From: Pollenia angustigena
Taxonomy: Eukaryota; Arthropoda; Insecta; Diptera; Polleniidae
Assembly: GCA_930367215.1 (NCBI GenBank)
Contig: OV884060.1
Coordinates: 103,316,151-103,380,150 of the forward strand
DNA: 64,000 nucleotides
Direction: 5' to 3'
Shown here: piece after piece, positions 10,745 to 22,062 of the stretch
Numbering within the stretch: the stretch's first letter is position 1
Layout: the number at the start of each line of letters is the position of its first letter
Position numbers and translations under genes: made by a program
The notes under the pieces: generated by a model
The model's input: the letters and a program-made list of their open reading frames with translations, nothing else
Databases searched by the model: none
What the model was told of the DNA's origin: nothing

Positions 10745-13700
10745 CTACTTACTCTTTCTATACGTTACCAGTTTTATTTATATATCGTTTGCCTGAAAAG
10801 TTTTTTTCTAACCCTACCTTGATCCGCCGATTCTTAATTGTGAGGGTTTATTTCTTTTATCGCTTTTTATACTCCCTGTAGTCACCTCCTACGACAGTTG
10901 TTAAGTTAAGTAAATCGTTTTTTTTGTAATATTTTCTCTTGTAAATTATTAAACTTTATTAAGGTTTAGGTTTATTATATATGAACTTTATTTTTATTAT
11001 TATTTCTTAAACTAATTTACTTTTTTCTTAAGCTAATTCATAGTTTTTTACGTAATCTAATTTATTTTTTTCTTTTCCGTAAGCTAATTTTTTTTCTTAA
11101 GCTTATTTATTATTTTTGTGGCTCGGGGAAATTTACTCTTAGCCCTGTAAGTTTCTTATACTGCGTTTATACGTAGTCTATTCGCGAATAAAAATTATTT
11201 GCGATTAACTAACTTACGGTGCCTATTTCTTAATGAAAATTCTTATTTTTAAGTGATGCCAGATGGAAAATTTATTCATTTAGTAGCACTGTATGTATAT
11301 AAATTTTTGGATTTTTTAAATGAAAAAGATCGAAAATTATTGTGTATTTTTTGAATTTATTTGCACATTTTTTATTTAATTTAGCTTTTGTTGTCATATG
11401 AATGTGCCACATCTAAATTAAAACGACAAACGGCTAAAAGTGTGGCAATGCTTAAAATCTTATTTACAAATAGTGTCGTTAATCAGGAATTGTTTTCATG
11501 AGTTAGCTATTCGCAAATAAAAATTTAATTCACTGTTTATGCGGCAATATTCTCTACTTGCAATATATTTATTTGCGAATAAGTGGTGCGTATAAACGTA
11601 GTATTAGTCACCTGGAAGTATGGTCAAGATGGTAGGCCTGGCAATATTCAATTTTTTTTTCTCTAAATTCGCCAAGGGGAAAGATTCTAGTTTGACACCA
11701 CCTATTGGGCACTTGAGCTCAGTAATTTTTTTGATTTAGGTTTTTTTTATTGTCTGTTTTTACCCCAACTAGAAGCCAACGTTTCTAAGCCGGTTATAGT
11801 ATAACCGTCATTGCACTATTAATGCGACCTCCTTAACGTCCTGGGGAACTATGCCATTAAGGACTAGAGGTCGTTAGTCATTTAGCACAATAACATGTTC
11901 TGAGTCCGATCTTACGGCAAGTTGGGGCAAGTAGGACAAACTGCAACTAGTATTTGATCAAAACAACTAGTATAATGTTATTATTGGACCACAAGAGCAC
12001 AAATAGATGGTTTTCAAATTAAAATCTTAAGCAAGGACTTAATAATTGTAACTTTTGTTCGATAGAAATTGCGATTAATTTCAACAAATAAATTTATATT
12101 TTATTTGTTAAGAATAATTATTGATTCCAAAATTTAGTGTTAAAAATTGAGGATATTATAATTATTTTTAATAGTTATGAATAGGAAATAACATAACCGT
12201 TATAACTAACTTTAATATGTATGCATGAGTGCACAGGCCTAATCCACAAGAATAAAACCTTTTAGTATCAGGAAAATATTCAGAATAATTATTATCGCAA
12301 ATAGAAACAAGGGGAATCTCTAGCAATGGGTATAGATATTTATCGGTCATAATAGTTATGAGCCAATGCAAAGGGATATTGAAGGGATATAGTAGCTGCG
12401 GTTAGCGAATATTTATTTTTATTAAACATAATAATTGAGAGCAATTACTATGGAATTTGCTTGAAAGTGGTCAATTTCTTGTATTATTATTTTATTAATT
12501 ATTATTAAGGATACTTGTTTGTGGAGAATGTGAGCAACATGTGGTTGATAACTCTGGCGTGAAATTTCAGGCATGTAGTTTTTGAAAACGAAGGTCTTTT
12601 TAAATTTAAATGGGGGTGATTATAATCCGTCTTTTTTTAGAATAATTTAGTTAGGTTCTGGTCGATCTACAATTGTCAGATATTAATAACACCAATAGGG
12701 CATTGGGGTAAATACGCCAAGGCAAAATGTTTTGTCTTGTCCGGCAAAAAGAAAAAAAAGGAGAAAAAAAAGTGACATGTGATGCAAATGTTTACCGATG
12801 GAATGATAAACGGATAAACACCCTAGTGCTTGTGCTAAGCGGCTTATTCCAACTTGATACTATAATAAGAATACGATAATATGGTAATGTGAAGTTCACT
12901 CACCGGGGACCGGAGTCGACAATTGGTACTTTTTGGCCTTCTTGGGGATGAATTGGATCGAAGGTACCTAGAGGGGGGCATAAGAAAATCGGGGACATTA
13001 GTCGGATGAATTTGCGATAGTGTAGAATTTGCATACGTACCTATGTCCTGGGATTGACGGTTATGTATCCTACGCCTATGTTTCAACAACATCGGGAAAC
13101 GCCGGTATTCGGTGGACTGGCCTTAAGTTAGGGCCTAGTTAGTTTTACTTTCGGTGGGCGTTCTGAGCTGCTCCGTTCCGCCACAGACAACTTGATGGTT
13201 CTGTAAATGAAACTATTAAGAAAAAGACAAAATTTGTCGTTAGAATTAGGTTACTTAATATTGAAAGAGGAAGAAAAGAAAACAAATTAAAATTTTTTTT
13301 TCGGAAATGCACAACCTTTTCAAAAGTATTTTGCCATCTGCCCCAAGGCGAATCTATAAAGGTGACCAAATCATGAGATAGAGTTATGCTAGCTATCCCG
13401 TTCTATTTAGAAATACTATGTATTTTGTTTTTGTAAAAAGTTAGAGTGGATGTCAAAAATGTTTGTTGAAAATACAAAAAAAGGAAATTCGCTTGTTAAT
13501 AAAGTATACACAATCGCTTTAGAAAGTCCTCAATTGCAAATTAATTGTGGCCCCACTTATTCCTTATGGATTTTTAATTTCTTGTGTTTATATTTTATAT
13601 TCATTTTTTATTTGGTAAAATTTAAATAAGTTTTTTTTCAATTCTTACATTTATATTAAATGTTAAATTTGAATTAATTTTTTTCACAAAATGTAAAGAA

Positions 13701-14542
13701 AGCTTGTCATTCAGTATACACACAAAAAAATAAAACAATAAATAGATGACTCGAAAATGTCACCTTTATGAATTCGCCTTGCATCGGCCCCTTGGTTTGG
13801 TTTACCACACACGAATAGGTTTGAAATTGAGGGCTTTAAATAACCGGGAAAAATTTATTTGGCTAAAATTTGGGAACAAGATTTACTAAGGTAAAGGAGC
13901 ACACCTAGTGGCTATAAAAATAGCAATTTTTTGTTAACTCTCGGAAAGAAAAAAATTTTTACAATTTCCACAAGAAACATTGCTACACACGAGGAAACAT
14001 TGGGAGGAACAAACAAGTTCCTACGAATGTTACATCGTGTGTACACACCATAATGTTTGCGTGTGTGCGGCGCATAATATTTTTGGCCGCCCACTAAGAA
14101 GGTTTCTGCCGCCGTCAAATTTTTTTTTCTCGCCCTTCAGGTTTCTGGCAAGATAATTTATTGTTTCGTAATTTCCTTTTTTTTTTTTTTACATGCCCTT
14201 ACACTTTACACCATCACCTTTTTTTTAATTGAGCACACTTTTAAGTTTATGTTTTTATTCCTTTTTTTTGCCACTTGAATGAAACTTCTAAATATAATAA
14301 AATACCACGAATATAAAAATACCATTGAACTTACCATGTTGTGCTGCTGGAGATAATTAAATGGCGAGACCAAGCGTTGCCAGATAATACGGTGTAATAC
14401 CGAAGGTGATGCCAAGTTCTTGGGCCGAGTACAGGGATGGGAATAGTGGAGAATAGGGATAATAGGGCGTGAAGTAGTCAGGGGAAAGGTTATATTTTCC
14501 CCACCATTTATCCTATCAGGGAATAGGCAAAATGGTTGGGTT
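10745..14542 (+). other. 3.8-kb noncoding 3' region of the LTR element
   Basis: No frame here resembles env or any other protein. It is AT-rich with scattered short inverted repeats and a 445-bp MITE at 11159-11603. Shortly before the 3' LTR the sequence becomes purine-rich (about 14420-14540, repeats of GGGAATAG), which would include the polypurine tract. Confidence 0.65.
11159..11603. mobile_element. Harbinger-like MITE, 445 bp
   Basis: Inverted ends TACTGCGTTTATACG (left) and, from the right, TACTACGTTTATACG, followed on both arms by CGCGAATAAA/CGCAAATAAA a few bases in. TTA is duplicated on each side (11156-11158 and 11604-11606), the 3-bp duplication typical of PIF/Harbinger. No coding capacity. 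It lies in the noncoding 3' part of the LTR element. Confidence 0.75.
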
Positions 14543-16110
14543 TGTCATGCCTCTGTAACGGCTGAAAGTTGCTTTTTAATGTAAATGGGAGCGGAGAGGA
14601 TTTTACATTAAAATGCAACTGTGCAAACTGCTAGAATAATCTTTGTGACAGTTTGCACAGCTGTTCAGGGGGGTATAAGAGTTTCGCGGGGGAAGGAAAA
14701 AAGATGGTGGAAACGGCAGAAAAAAGGCGGGAAAATAGGACAGGTGGAAGAAGAGGAAAAATAATAAGAGGAAGAGTTTTTTTTTTCTGGGGAGCTTAAA
14801 GTTGGAAGTGCGAGAAGAAGGAGAGAAGTTTTTGGGTTAATGAAGAAAAGTTGTGGTTCTTTTGTTTTGTAAAAAAAAATATATTTAGTTTTGTGTTTTT
14901 TTTTTTCAAATATTTAATTGGAATATGTAAATTTTGTTTAAATAAAACAAAAATAAAAAGAAAAGAAATTATAGTAAAACAAATATGAAGTGTAATTAAA
15001 GAGAAGACTGTGTAAATTTGTCAAAGACAGCATAATCATTCATACATACCAACATTTTTCATACGTTCACTTAACATAAATCCATACATCATCCATTCAT
15101 ATACCAACACGATTACCCCATACATCATCCATCCACTCACACACATCAGCTGAACAAACATCATCCATCCCCACACACACACACATCAGCAGAACAACCA
15201 TCATAAACCCATACTCACAGCCAATTATTCGGGCATACAGTTTCATCTACTTGATTCCAGCCCTTATTCCTCACACACACCCTAGCATTCATTCCCACAG
15301 AATCTCACCGACACATACGTACGTCCGCCACAATACCGACCTCGAAACAGACGGGACTTGGTCCAAACCAGCGAAGGGGGAAGAGTCGATTTTTGGTAAA
15401 TCCCCCCCTTATAAATAATCCCAAGACACCAGGCCGAGCTCGGACTAGGTAGGGAAGGGGATAACTCTAGATCTGCTTTTGGGTCGAAGGTTTGTTTGAG
15501 CGGAAATCCGGGACAGGTTTTTTTTATTGAATATCTGGGTGAGCTTCTGAGGTGAAGCATGGAAATGTCCTGAGGAAACATTGGGAATAAGCATGGAGTA
15601 GAAAAATAACAGGTAAGTGAGCTAGTTTTAATCTTGTAGGGGTAGGACAGCGTAAAGGGGCAAATCCGCACATGGGCCAAGGATTTGCCAAGGTAGTGGG
15701 AGGGCAGGCCAGGTAGCAAACATCAGCTTCCAGCCGAGGAAGTGGGAAGTCGGGATATCTGGGAATCGAATTGTTGCAGGGAATTGGAAACAATTTAGGC
15801 GGTTAGTTTTTTATTTTAAATAATGGTATTGTTTTCATTAAACTAACTTTTCCTTTTTTTTCATAGTTTTATTTAAAATCGTTTCATTATTTACTTTTTC
15901 CTTTTTTTCGTCTAATGAAAATTTAGTAATTTCATTTTGTTTGAATTTATTTTAGTTTTGTTTTTTTTTATTAATTTTTTTTTTTGGACAATGGCTTGTG
16001 GATGAGTAGGATGGCGAATTCACGCCTCTACCGGCCTAGCCTGGCAAGATTTTAAAACCTTAGCGTTGCCATCCTAGTCATCCACCGGTTAACACCAAAA
16101 GTCATTGACA
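14543..16110 (+). repeat. 3' LTR of the Osvaldo/Ulysses-like element
   Basis: Same length as the 5' LTR and nearly identical to it (seven substitutions, two one-base indels by eye). It ends TTGACA, followed by the GATT duplication. The minus-strand frames at 15282-15793 are LTR sequence, not genes. Confidence 0.93.
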
Positions 16111-16203
16111 GATTACATAAATAATTAAGCTTAAGCCACTACCGATTAGTACTGACGTGTTGTGTGACTCATTTAAATGGTATGTATTGGTTTGCAAAAA
16201 CTA

Positions 16204-16222
16204 CTTAGTCGTAACGACTAAC
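16204..16222. repeat. Palindrome, piggyBac element 1, internal copy
   Basis: CTTAGTCGTAACGACTAAC repeats the arms of the 2717-2735 palindrome with a changed centre. It lies 35 bp upstream of the transposase-remnant ATG, so it could be a promoter or operator element of that gene. Confidence 0.6.
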
Positions 16223-16256
16223 ATTGGTTTTATTGGAATTTTTTTTAGTAAACAAA

Positions 16257-16466
16257 ATGACTGCAAAGGAAATAACCGACGATAAAATTAAAAAAATATT
16301 GACCATATGCGATGATGATGAGGATGGTATTAGTGATCAGTGAAAAATTTCTGCGTTTTGTCCCTACCAAAGACATCGCATGACGAAGGCTGTATGCATA
16401 AAATGCAAAAAATATATTTGCGGCGAGCACAAAATTGATCTTTGCGCCTCTTGTGAAAATAATTAA
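16257..16466 (+). pseudogene. piggyBac transposase remnant: N-terminal start joined to C-terminal cysteine-rich domain
   Basis: The ATG at 16257 opens 28 codons with an acidic run (CDDDEDG), as at piggyBac N-termini. A TGA at 16341 ends it. In the same frame, from 16359, follow 35 codons with Cys/His spacing CX13CX2CX4CX2HX4CX2C, ending in a stop at 16464-16466. This is the cysteine-rich domain that closes piggyBac transposases and binds the TIRs. The DDD catalytic core is missing between them. It is an internal-deletion derivative; whether the 28-residue peptide is ever made is unknown. Confidence 0.8.
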
Positions 16467-16751
16467 AGTACAAATTTTTTTTTTAATTAAGTATTTAAGC
16501 TTTATAATGGCAAGAAGCCTTTTTTAAATTTTTGAATTTTTTTTAATAAATTTTATATTTTTAATTTTTATATGTGATGTACCTAAGACTGATAAAGAAC
16601 AGTAATTTATTTGATTATAAATCAAATATAAAACCAAACAAATGAAAATTTTTTTTGCTTTTATATAATATAAGGTATAGTATTTTAGTTTCCCAGTAAC
16701 TTTTATGGATTAGGAGCACTTCCTGTTCCACAGAGTTCATATTTCGGGTAT

Positions 16752-16770
16752 GTTAGTCGAATCGACTAAT
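16752..16770. repeat. Subterminal palindrome, piggyBac element 1, right copy
   Basis: GTTAGTCGAATCGACTAAT, third copy of the palindrome, 41 bp inside the right end of the element. Confidence 0.65.
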
Positions 16771-17023
16771 ATAAGTCATAACGTATAAAAAATAACATTA
16801 AGCATGCAGGGTTAAATAAAATTGTTTTACTTTTTTTAATGACAATTATCAAAACACATGGTTTTTGTCATAGATGGGAGTAGTGCACTAGTTCAAAATG
16901 ATTGCAATAATTTTGTTGATGTTAAGTGATGAATTGAAAATTAGCAATCTCACGAGTGATTGTAATCTTAAAACATGTTGCGCTAAAAAATAGTTTGATT
17001 TAAAAAAGCAATCATCAGTGATA

Positions 17024-17184
17024 TGTCTTTCTAGAAGGTTGAAAAATGACAACCACAAAAAACAAGAAACTTTATTAAGAAAAGCTATTGATACAAAACT
17101 ACAATTTGATTAAAAGCTTACGTTACTCTAAGCTTAAAAAAAATAGTGTTGCCATTAAGTAGCATATTTACTTAATATCCAACA
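17024..17184 (-). repeat. 3' LTR of the Mag-like element (161 bp, shortened)
   Basis: It matches both ends of the 5' LTR but lacks 203 bp between two copies of ATATTTAC (25314-25321 and 25517-25524 in the 5' LTR), leaving one copy. This is a deletion between short direct repeats, or an insertion in the other LTR. Confidence 0.85.
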
Positions 17185-17602
17185 CGCTCTCCCGTAAGTT
17201 GTTATATATATACGTTAAAATGTATTTTTTTTTTTATTTTTTATTTTTAACAATACTGGAGTTTCTTCTCCTTCCTTTTTCAATTAATTATAATTATAAC
17301 TTAGATATATAGGTATTACATATGTATATATATATATATATATATATAAATATAGCCTTATTCATGAAAAAAAAGTTGAGGTTTATAACGAAAACTTGTT
17401 AAATAAGCGTTTTATAATTCAAATGTACTTTTTTATGAATAAGGGTAATAAAATTTTATATATATAAAATATAAAAAAAAAATATATACTATATGAAGTT
17501 TAAGAAAAAAAATATGAATCTCAAAGTTACCAAAGTTGAAGAGAATTAAAAGTAAAACTATTTTTGTACCGACTTATCTTTTAATACTCTTCCATCACGA
17601 CG
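17185..17602 (-). other. 3' end of the Mag-like element: polypurine tract, AT-rich spacer, last pol codons
   Basis: The purine tract is at 17185-17195 on the minus strand. An (AT)n microsatellite lies near 17325-17348. Up to 17602 the minus strand can supply the final pol codons once the Transib and one copy of its CGACG duplication are discounted. Confidence 0.6.
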
Positions 17603-17663
17603 CACACTGGGGATTTTTGTATGGAGGTGAGGAAAAAAATATATTTGTCAAAAAATATAATGA

Positions 17664-18005
17664 TTTCATCACAAATTAAGTTTTATTTATATAGTAATAC
17701 ACAAAAGTAATCAAAATAAAGAAAGATAGAGAAATTATATCGTTACCTACGATGTAAAAAGCCCTAACTAACAAAAAAATTTAAAAGATTTTTTTTTAAT
17801 TTTTAATTCATTATTTATTTTAAATCTATTTTTAATTTCATCACAAACTTAGTTTTATTTATATAGTTATACACAAAAGTAATCAAAATAAAGAAAGCTA
17901 GAAAAATATATATCGTTACCTACAATGTAAAAAGCCCTAACTAACAAAAAATTTAAATGAATTTTTTAATTTTTAATTTATTATTTATTTTAAATCTACT
18001 TTTTA
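17664..18005. repeat. Tandem duplication, period about 172 bp, inside Transib
   Basis: Two consecutive units, each starting TTTCATCACAAA (17664 and 17836) and each containing AAAAGCCCTAACTAACAAAA. They lie between the transposase stop and the left TIR. Confidence 0.8.
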
Positions 18006-18010
18006 ATTTA

Positions 18011-19856
18011 TTATTCTAAAAGAGCCTTAACTTCGTCGCTTATATCACTATGCTTTTTCTGGCTAAATGAAGGAGTCAAGTGTGAGATCATGGGATCTGA
18101 TGTTACCATCATTCGGTGCATAATATCTTCGTTCGTGGCAATTCGACTGCATTTTCTGGAGTGTCTAAGGCGATATTTTTTAAAGTCTTTGTTACGACTT
18201 TCCTGAGCCTCTTCGGATAATAAGCCTACAGGAAAAACACAATTTTCAGTTATATATTTTCCATGAATCAGAATTTTGTGGAGTGTTGGTGGCATATTGT
18301 ACCACTCGTACAGTGCAACAAACTTTTTTGCCGTCTCCAGACAAAAATCACCAAATTTTTTCGAATCTAGTGCCTCGGTAATGGTTATAGCTTCGAGAAT
18401 TGTTGAAAACCTCTTGATTATGTCTTCATCTAGACCCGTGATTTCGGAAATCAAAGCAGGATTGGCAAAGAATCTTCGTGACGTATTTCCTGAATTTGTC
18501 GTACCAGAGCCTTGTTTAACAGTATCAACCTGTATTCCAATTTTCTCTTTAATTTCACGCTTTATCAAACATTTTCGGGCTTCTCTTATCGGACGAGTAT
18601 TTGAGTCGACTCTTCCACTTTTAAATTCAATATTGTAAGCTACACTCCATCAGCTTAATACGCGCATGAAGTGGTGACATACCAAATTGCAGTGCTTGTT
18701 CATTTACGGGCATAGCTTGAACTTCTTCGATTTTATTCATTTTGGATGTTGTTGCTCCACAAATATAACAAGAAGATGCTGCTGGTGTCTCTGTTACTGA
18801 TTGCGCTGTCTTGCCGTCAATCATTGTAAAATATAATTCATGTTTTACTTTAAAGTTACGATTATTTACTGTTAACTCAAATTCTTTTAGTTGAGATATC
18901 TCCTCATCGACTCTTCTCTTTTCTTCTTGTATAACTTGAGGTGTCTCTTTAACGTATGCAAACTGTAGTGTTCTACAATACTGTGCGGAAGAAGGTTTAC
19001 TGTTGTTCCATACTAATTTATTTATGTCATCAGTCAATGATAATTTTAGTGGTACAACTGATGTCATATATAAATGAGAGTCAGAAATTTGATCATCTGA
19101 AAACCTCTGTTGGTATTCGCTTTGACCAGATGCCCCATCACATCCCCATTTATAGTACATTGTTAGATTTTCGCTTTCAATTTTATTTATTTCCTTTACT
19201 GATTTGGTCTCTAGGACTCTTTTAGCAGTATGATCCCAACAGATTTTGCAGAGGTACACTGCCTGAACTTTCAGTAATAGAAATTTCTAGAGGATAACTG
19301 TTACTTTTTTCTTTCGTGAGTTGTTTGTATGGTACGAGTATGTTATATCCTTCATTTTGTAACCAATGCATTAGATACTCGTATTTTTCTTTTGTAAATT
19401 CAAGCTTTGTAAACATCCCCAAAGTTTTTAATGTACAAATTTTGTGGTTGGTTTTTGAAATACTACAAGAAAAATCAATTACTTCTTGAGGAAACATAGA
19501 ACGTACTTCATCCCTTTTGTATCGTTTGTATCACAGCACTCCTCAAACGATTTGCGTGGCCGACCAAGTGCAGGACTGGTAGAACATTCAGCCTCAGTAA
19601 ACTTAATTGTAAATGTGCCTTCAAGCCAATTTGCATTCTTTTTTTCAAATCGCGACTTCGTACGGTTAGAATCCTGCCATCTTTGTTTGAAGTTAGAGTA
19701 AAAGTTTTTATATATTGTATCCAAAATTTCACATGCTCTAGTATCGTTTAAGCCAACGTGCAATTGTTGCAAAAACTGTTTTAATTTTGTTCTGCCTTTG
19801 TCAAATTCCAGAAGCTTCGAGCATAAAACCCCATGAGAAATAGAAAATCTTTCCAT
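18011..19856 (-). pseudogene. Transib transposase, broken by three frameshifts
   Basis: RAG1-like DDE transposase that would cut and paste the element in the nucleus. Consecutive minus-strand frames give one protein: 19856-19479 (N-terminal region), 19497-19222, 19259-18627 and about 18640-18011 (C-terminal domain). The aspartate in WGCDGASGQS (codon 19137-19139) and the glutamate in EEAQESRNKD (codon 18200-18202) match conserved Transib/RAG1 catalytic positions. A CYIC cysteine pair near 18760 could be part of a zinc site. Family features near the end are MPPTLHKILIHG and MMVTSDPMISH. The breaks near 19490, 19235 and 18640 mean no full-length product. No introns with good splice sites explain all three. 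Confidence 0.88.
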
Positions 19857-21173
19857 TGCCGTAAAACTCTTGGTCCTTAGTTTTAGTTATAATTAAAAAA
19901 AACGGAGAAAAATCGGTTGTGCTTTTCGCGTTCGTCCGCACTTGCTGAATGACAAAAATCGATAAATGAACACCTATAAATACTACGTATTTTTCAATAT
20001 TTTACTGAGAGGTACGTTCCAAAACATGAGCACTAATAGATGTGGGTGGAGTTTCTGTAAAAAAATCATACAGGTATGCAACGGAAAACCCCAAATAATT
20101 AAAAAAGTGCACTTTCCTTTTTTCCTTTCAAATGTCCACGCACATTTATTACCGCTTATTACTTTGCTACCGCAATCATAAAAATTAAATAACCTTTTGT
20201 TTATTACTTTTTTTTTTTTGAATTCTAAGAATTATAAAAAAGTCATAAATGTTTTTGCAAAGAATTTTGTGCATATCTCGAGCAAATTTTTGAAATGCAT
20301 ACCTTCACTTAATTGTTAATAAAAGCGAAACGCGTTCATCGATTTTCATGATTTATGTCTCATTTATTTCATAGGTTATGCGACTTCACGTAAAAGTAAT
20401 AGGACTTGAAACTTTTTTTTACTGTTTTGGATTTTTTATGAATTAAAAATAAAAAATTTTAATTTTTTGGGCAAAAAATATTTTTTTTCTTCATACATTT
20501 ATTTATAACTGCGAAACTGTTGCTTATGTAGCAAAATGTTATGTAAATAGATGAAAGTATTTGTAATTCTTAATTTTTCTAAATTTTTTTCAGCGAAATC
20601 CGACTAGTGGTTCTCGAGTTATGTTAAACAAAAGAGCCTTATCAGAATTGAGTCCCGAATCAATCAGCTGAAAAATGTTGTACTGTGTAATGCAACAAAT
20701 TGAGAGGTTGCACCTGGTGGCACTTGAAATTGATTAATAATGTTAAAACAGATATAAGACAATGTATTAGTAGTGATTTCAAACTAAAGAAAAGTAAAGA
20801 TCAAATTGCAGGTCCAAATGTTTGGAGAAAAATGGGATTTTTGTTATATGTTCATAAAAATACACAAAAAAAAACTTAAGTCTCTGCAGATTTTTTTTTT
20901 TAAATTTTAGTATACTACTACTACTTTAAATAGAAAAAAAAAAGAAAAACGTTAGCTCACATAGTAAAAAAATATTCGCATTTAAATTAAGTTGGTTCGG
21001 TAAAACACACAAGTTCTGAGTTTGAGACGGATATAAAAAAAAACTGGCAGTCAGATCGGAGTAATTCTTTTTGATTTGATTGTACCATTTAGTCTTAAAT
21101 TGCAACATATCACTGCATATTGCATGAAGACTATGTTGACAATTTGACTTTTTTCCGCGAAATCCCCAGTGTG
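19857..21173 (-). other. 5' noncoding part of the Transib element
   Basis: About 1.3 kb between the transposase start and the right TIR. The minus-strand frame at 21207-20926 crosses the Transib/pol junction and is not a gene. Confidence 0.6.
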
Positions 21174-21213
21174 CGACGTGGCCGTAATGATCTTTTAGAA
21201 GCTTCATTATGAT

Positions 21214-22056
21214 TCAATGTATTAGATTTAATATTATTATTTTTACTTGGTATAATCGTGCGAGCTTCACTCTGCTCATCAGAATCATGAACTGGTGTAG
21301 ATGTCGGCAAGTGTTGTTCTTCAGTTGCTTTTTGTATTTCCGTTGAAGCAATATCACTCTTTGCATATCACGGTTTTGGATTTGATCCAAATGCCGTTTT
21401 ATTTCCCTGTTGTTATGAGTTATGATCCAGCTATACGATAGTGAACCAATTTTTTTTTTAATTGTGGCTGGAGACCAGCCCTGTTTATTTGGATCTGTAT
21501 AATCACGAATCAATACTTCCTGCCCCTTGTTAAACTCTTCCATACGTTTATCCTTGTAATTAGAAATAGCCTTTTCCTGACAGTCCAAAATTACATCTTC
21601 AATCAAAGGTGGTTTTAATGAACTAAATCGCGATGGATGTCCAGGTGCAGTTAACACAGGTCTTATGTGATTATTACTTAAAAAATTTTTAAATTCCCGC
21701 GAAGTGAACTGTCGACCGTTATCACTCACGAGGGTGTCAACAAGCCCATATCGACAAAAAAGTTCCCTCATTTTATTTATGGTAAAAGCAGATGTTACTT
21801 CGCTGGTTCTAAACACTTCAATCCATTTGGAGAAGGAATCTATAACTATAAATAAGAATTGGTTTTTTATAGGACCCGCAAAGTCCACATGAATGCGATT
21901 CCAAACTGAGCCAGCCGGTTTAAAAGGAATGAGGGTGCTTTTTTCAGGACTCGCTTGGGTTTTTTGACAAGAAAAACATTTTTTTATCATGTTTTCGATA
22001 TCTTGATGTATTTTAGGCCACCATACATAAGAACGAGCTAGTGCCTTGGTTTTCAC
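21214..22056 (-). pseudogene. pol: Integrase of the Mag-like element, catalytic Glu region deleted
   Basis: Catalyses insertion of the element's cDNA. Visible are the end of the zinc-binding region (CFSCQKTQ), the first core Asp (IHVDFAGP) and the second (VSDNGRQF). After NHIRPVLTAPGHPS the sequence jumps straight to C-terminal-type sequence (LKPPLIEDVI), so the stretch with the third acid (Glu) of the D,D-35-E core is missing. The C-terminus carries a GQEVLIRDY-type domain. The upstream histidines lie in the neighbouring frame (22063 region). Confidence 0.82.
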
Positions 22057-22062
22057 AATACC

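Larger units (their letters stand above)
2848..16110 (+). mobile_element. Full-length Ty3/gypsy LTR retrotransposon (Osvaldo/Ulysses-like organisation), pol broken
   Basis: Direct LTRs of 1,568 bp (2848-4415 and 14543-16110) start TGTCATG and end TTGACA, flanked by GATT on both sides (2844-2847, 16111-16114). They enclose a TGGCGCCC primer-binding site, gag, and pol in the order protease, RT, RNase H, integrase. I counted seven substitutions and two one-base indels between the LTRs, so the insertion is recent. Despite this, pol carries a deletion-type break near 8615. No env-like frame follows pol. The 3.8 kb between pol and the 3' LTR is noncoding and contains a MITE. Long LTRs and a Lys-type PBS fit the Osvaldo/Ulysses group; that placement is inferred from layout, not from a tree. 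Confidence 0.93.
2706..16811 (+). mobile_element. piggyBac-type deletion derivative, split by a 13.26-kb LTR retrotransposon
   Basis: The left end reads CCCTGCAT directly after TTAA (2702-2705). The right end is its mirror, ATGCAGGG, directly before TTAA (16812-16815). TTAA target duplication with CCC-starting TIRs is diagnostic of piggyBac. Between 16257 and 16466 the element keeps a start region and the C-terminal cysteine-rich domain of a piggyBac transposase with the catalytic core missing. The LTR element at 2848-16110 is inserted inside it; without that insertion and its extra GATT the derivative would be about 840 bp. A 19-bp palindrome occurs three times within it (see the separate entries). 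Confidence 0.85.
17603..21173 (-). mobile_element. Transib DNA transposon (RAG1-family transposase), 3,571 bp
   Basis: TIRs are CACACTGGGGATTT at both ends (left from 17603; the reverse complement of the right end gives the same 14 bases). CGACG is duplicated on both sides (17598-17602, 21174-21178), matching the known CGNCG target of Transib. The transposase pseudogene lies on the minus strand inside. The insertion interrupts the end of pol of the Mag-like element. Confidence 0.92.

Noticed and set aside
10745..14542. Possible env gene after pol in the Osvaldo/Ulysses-like element
   Set aside because: No frame longer than about 80 codons and no signal peptide, furin site or membrane anchor.
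18276..18638. 120-codon plus-strand frame
   Set aside because: Antisense shadow of the Transib transposase.
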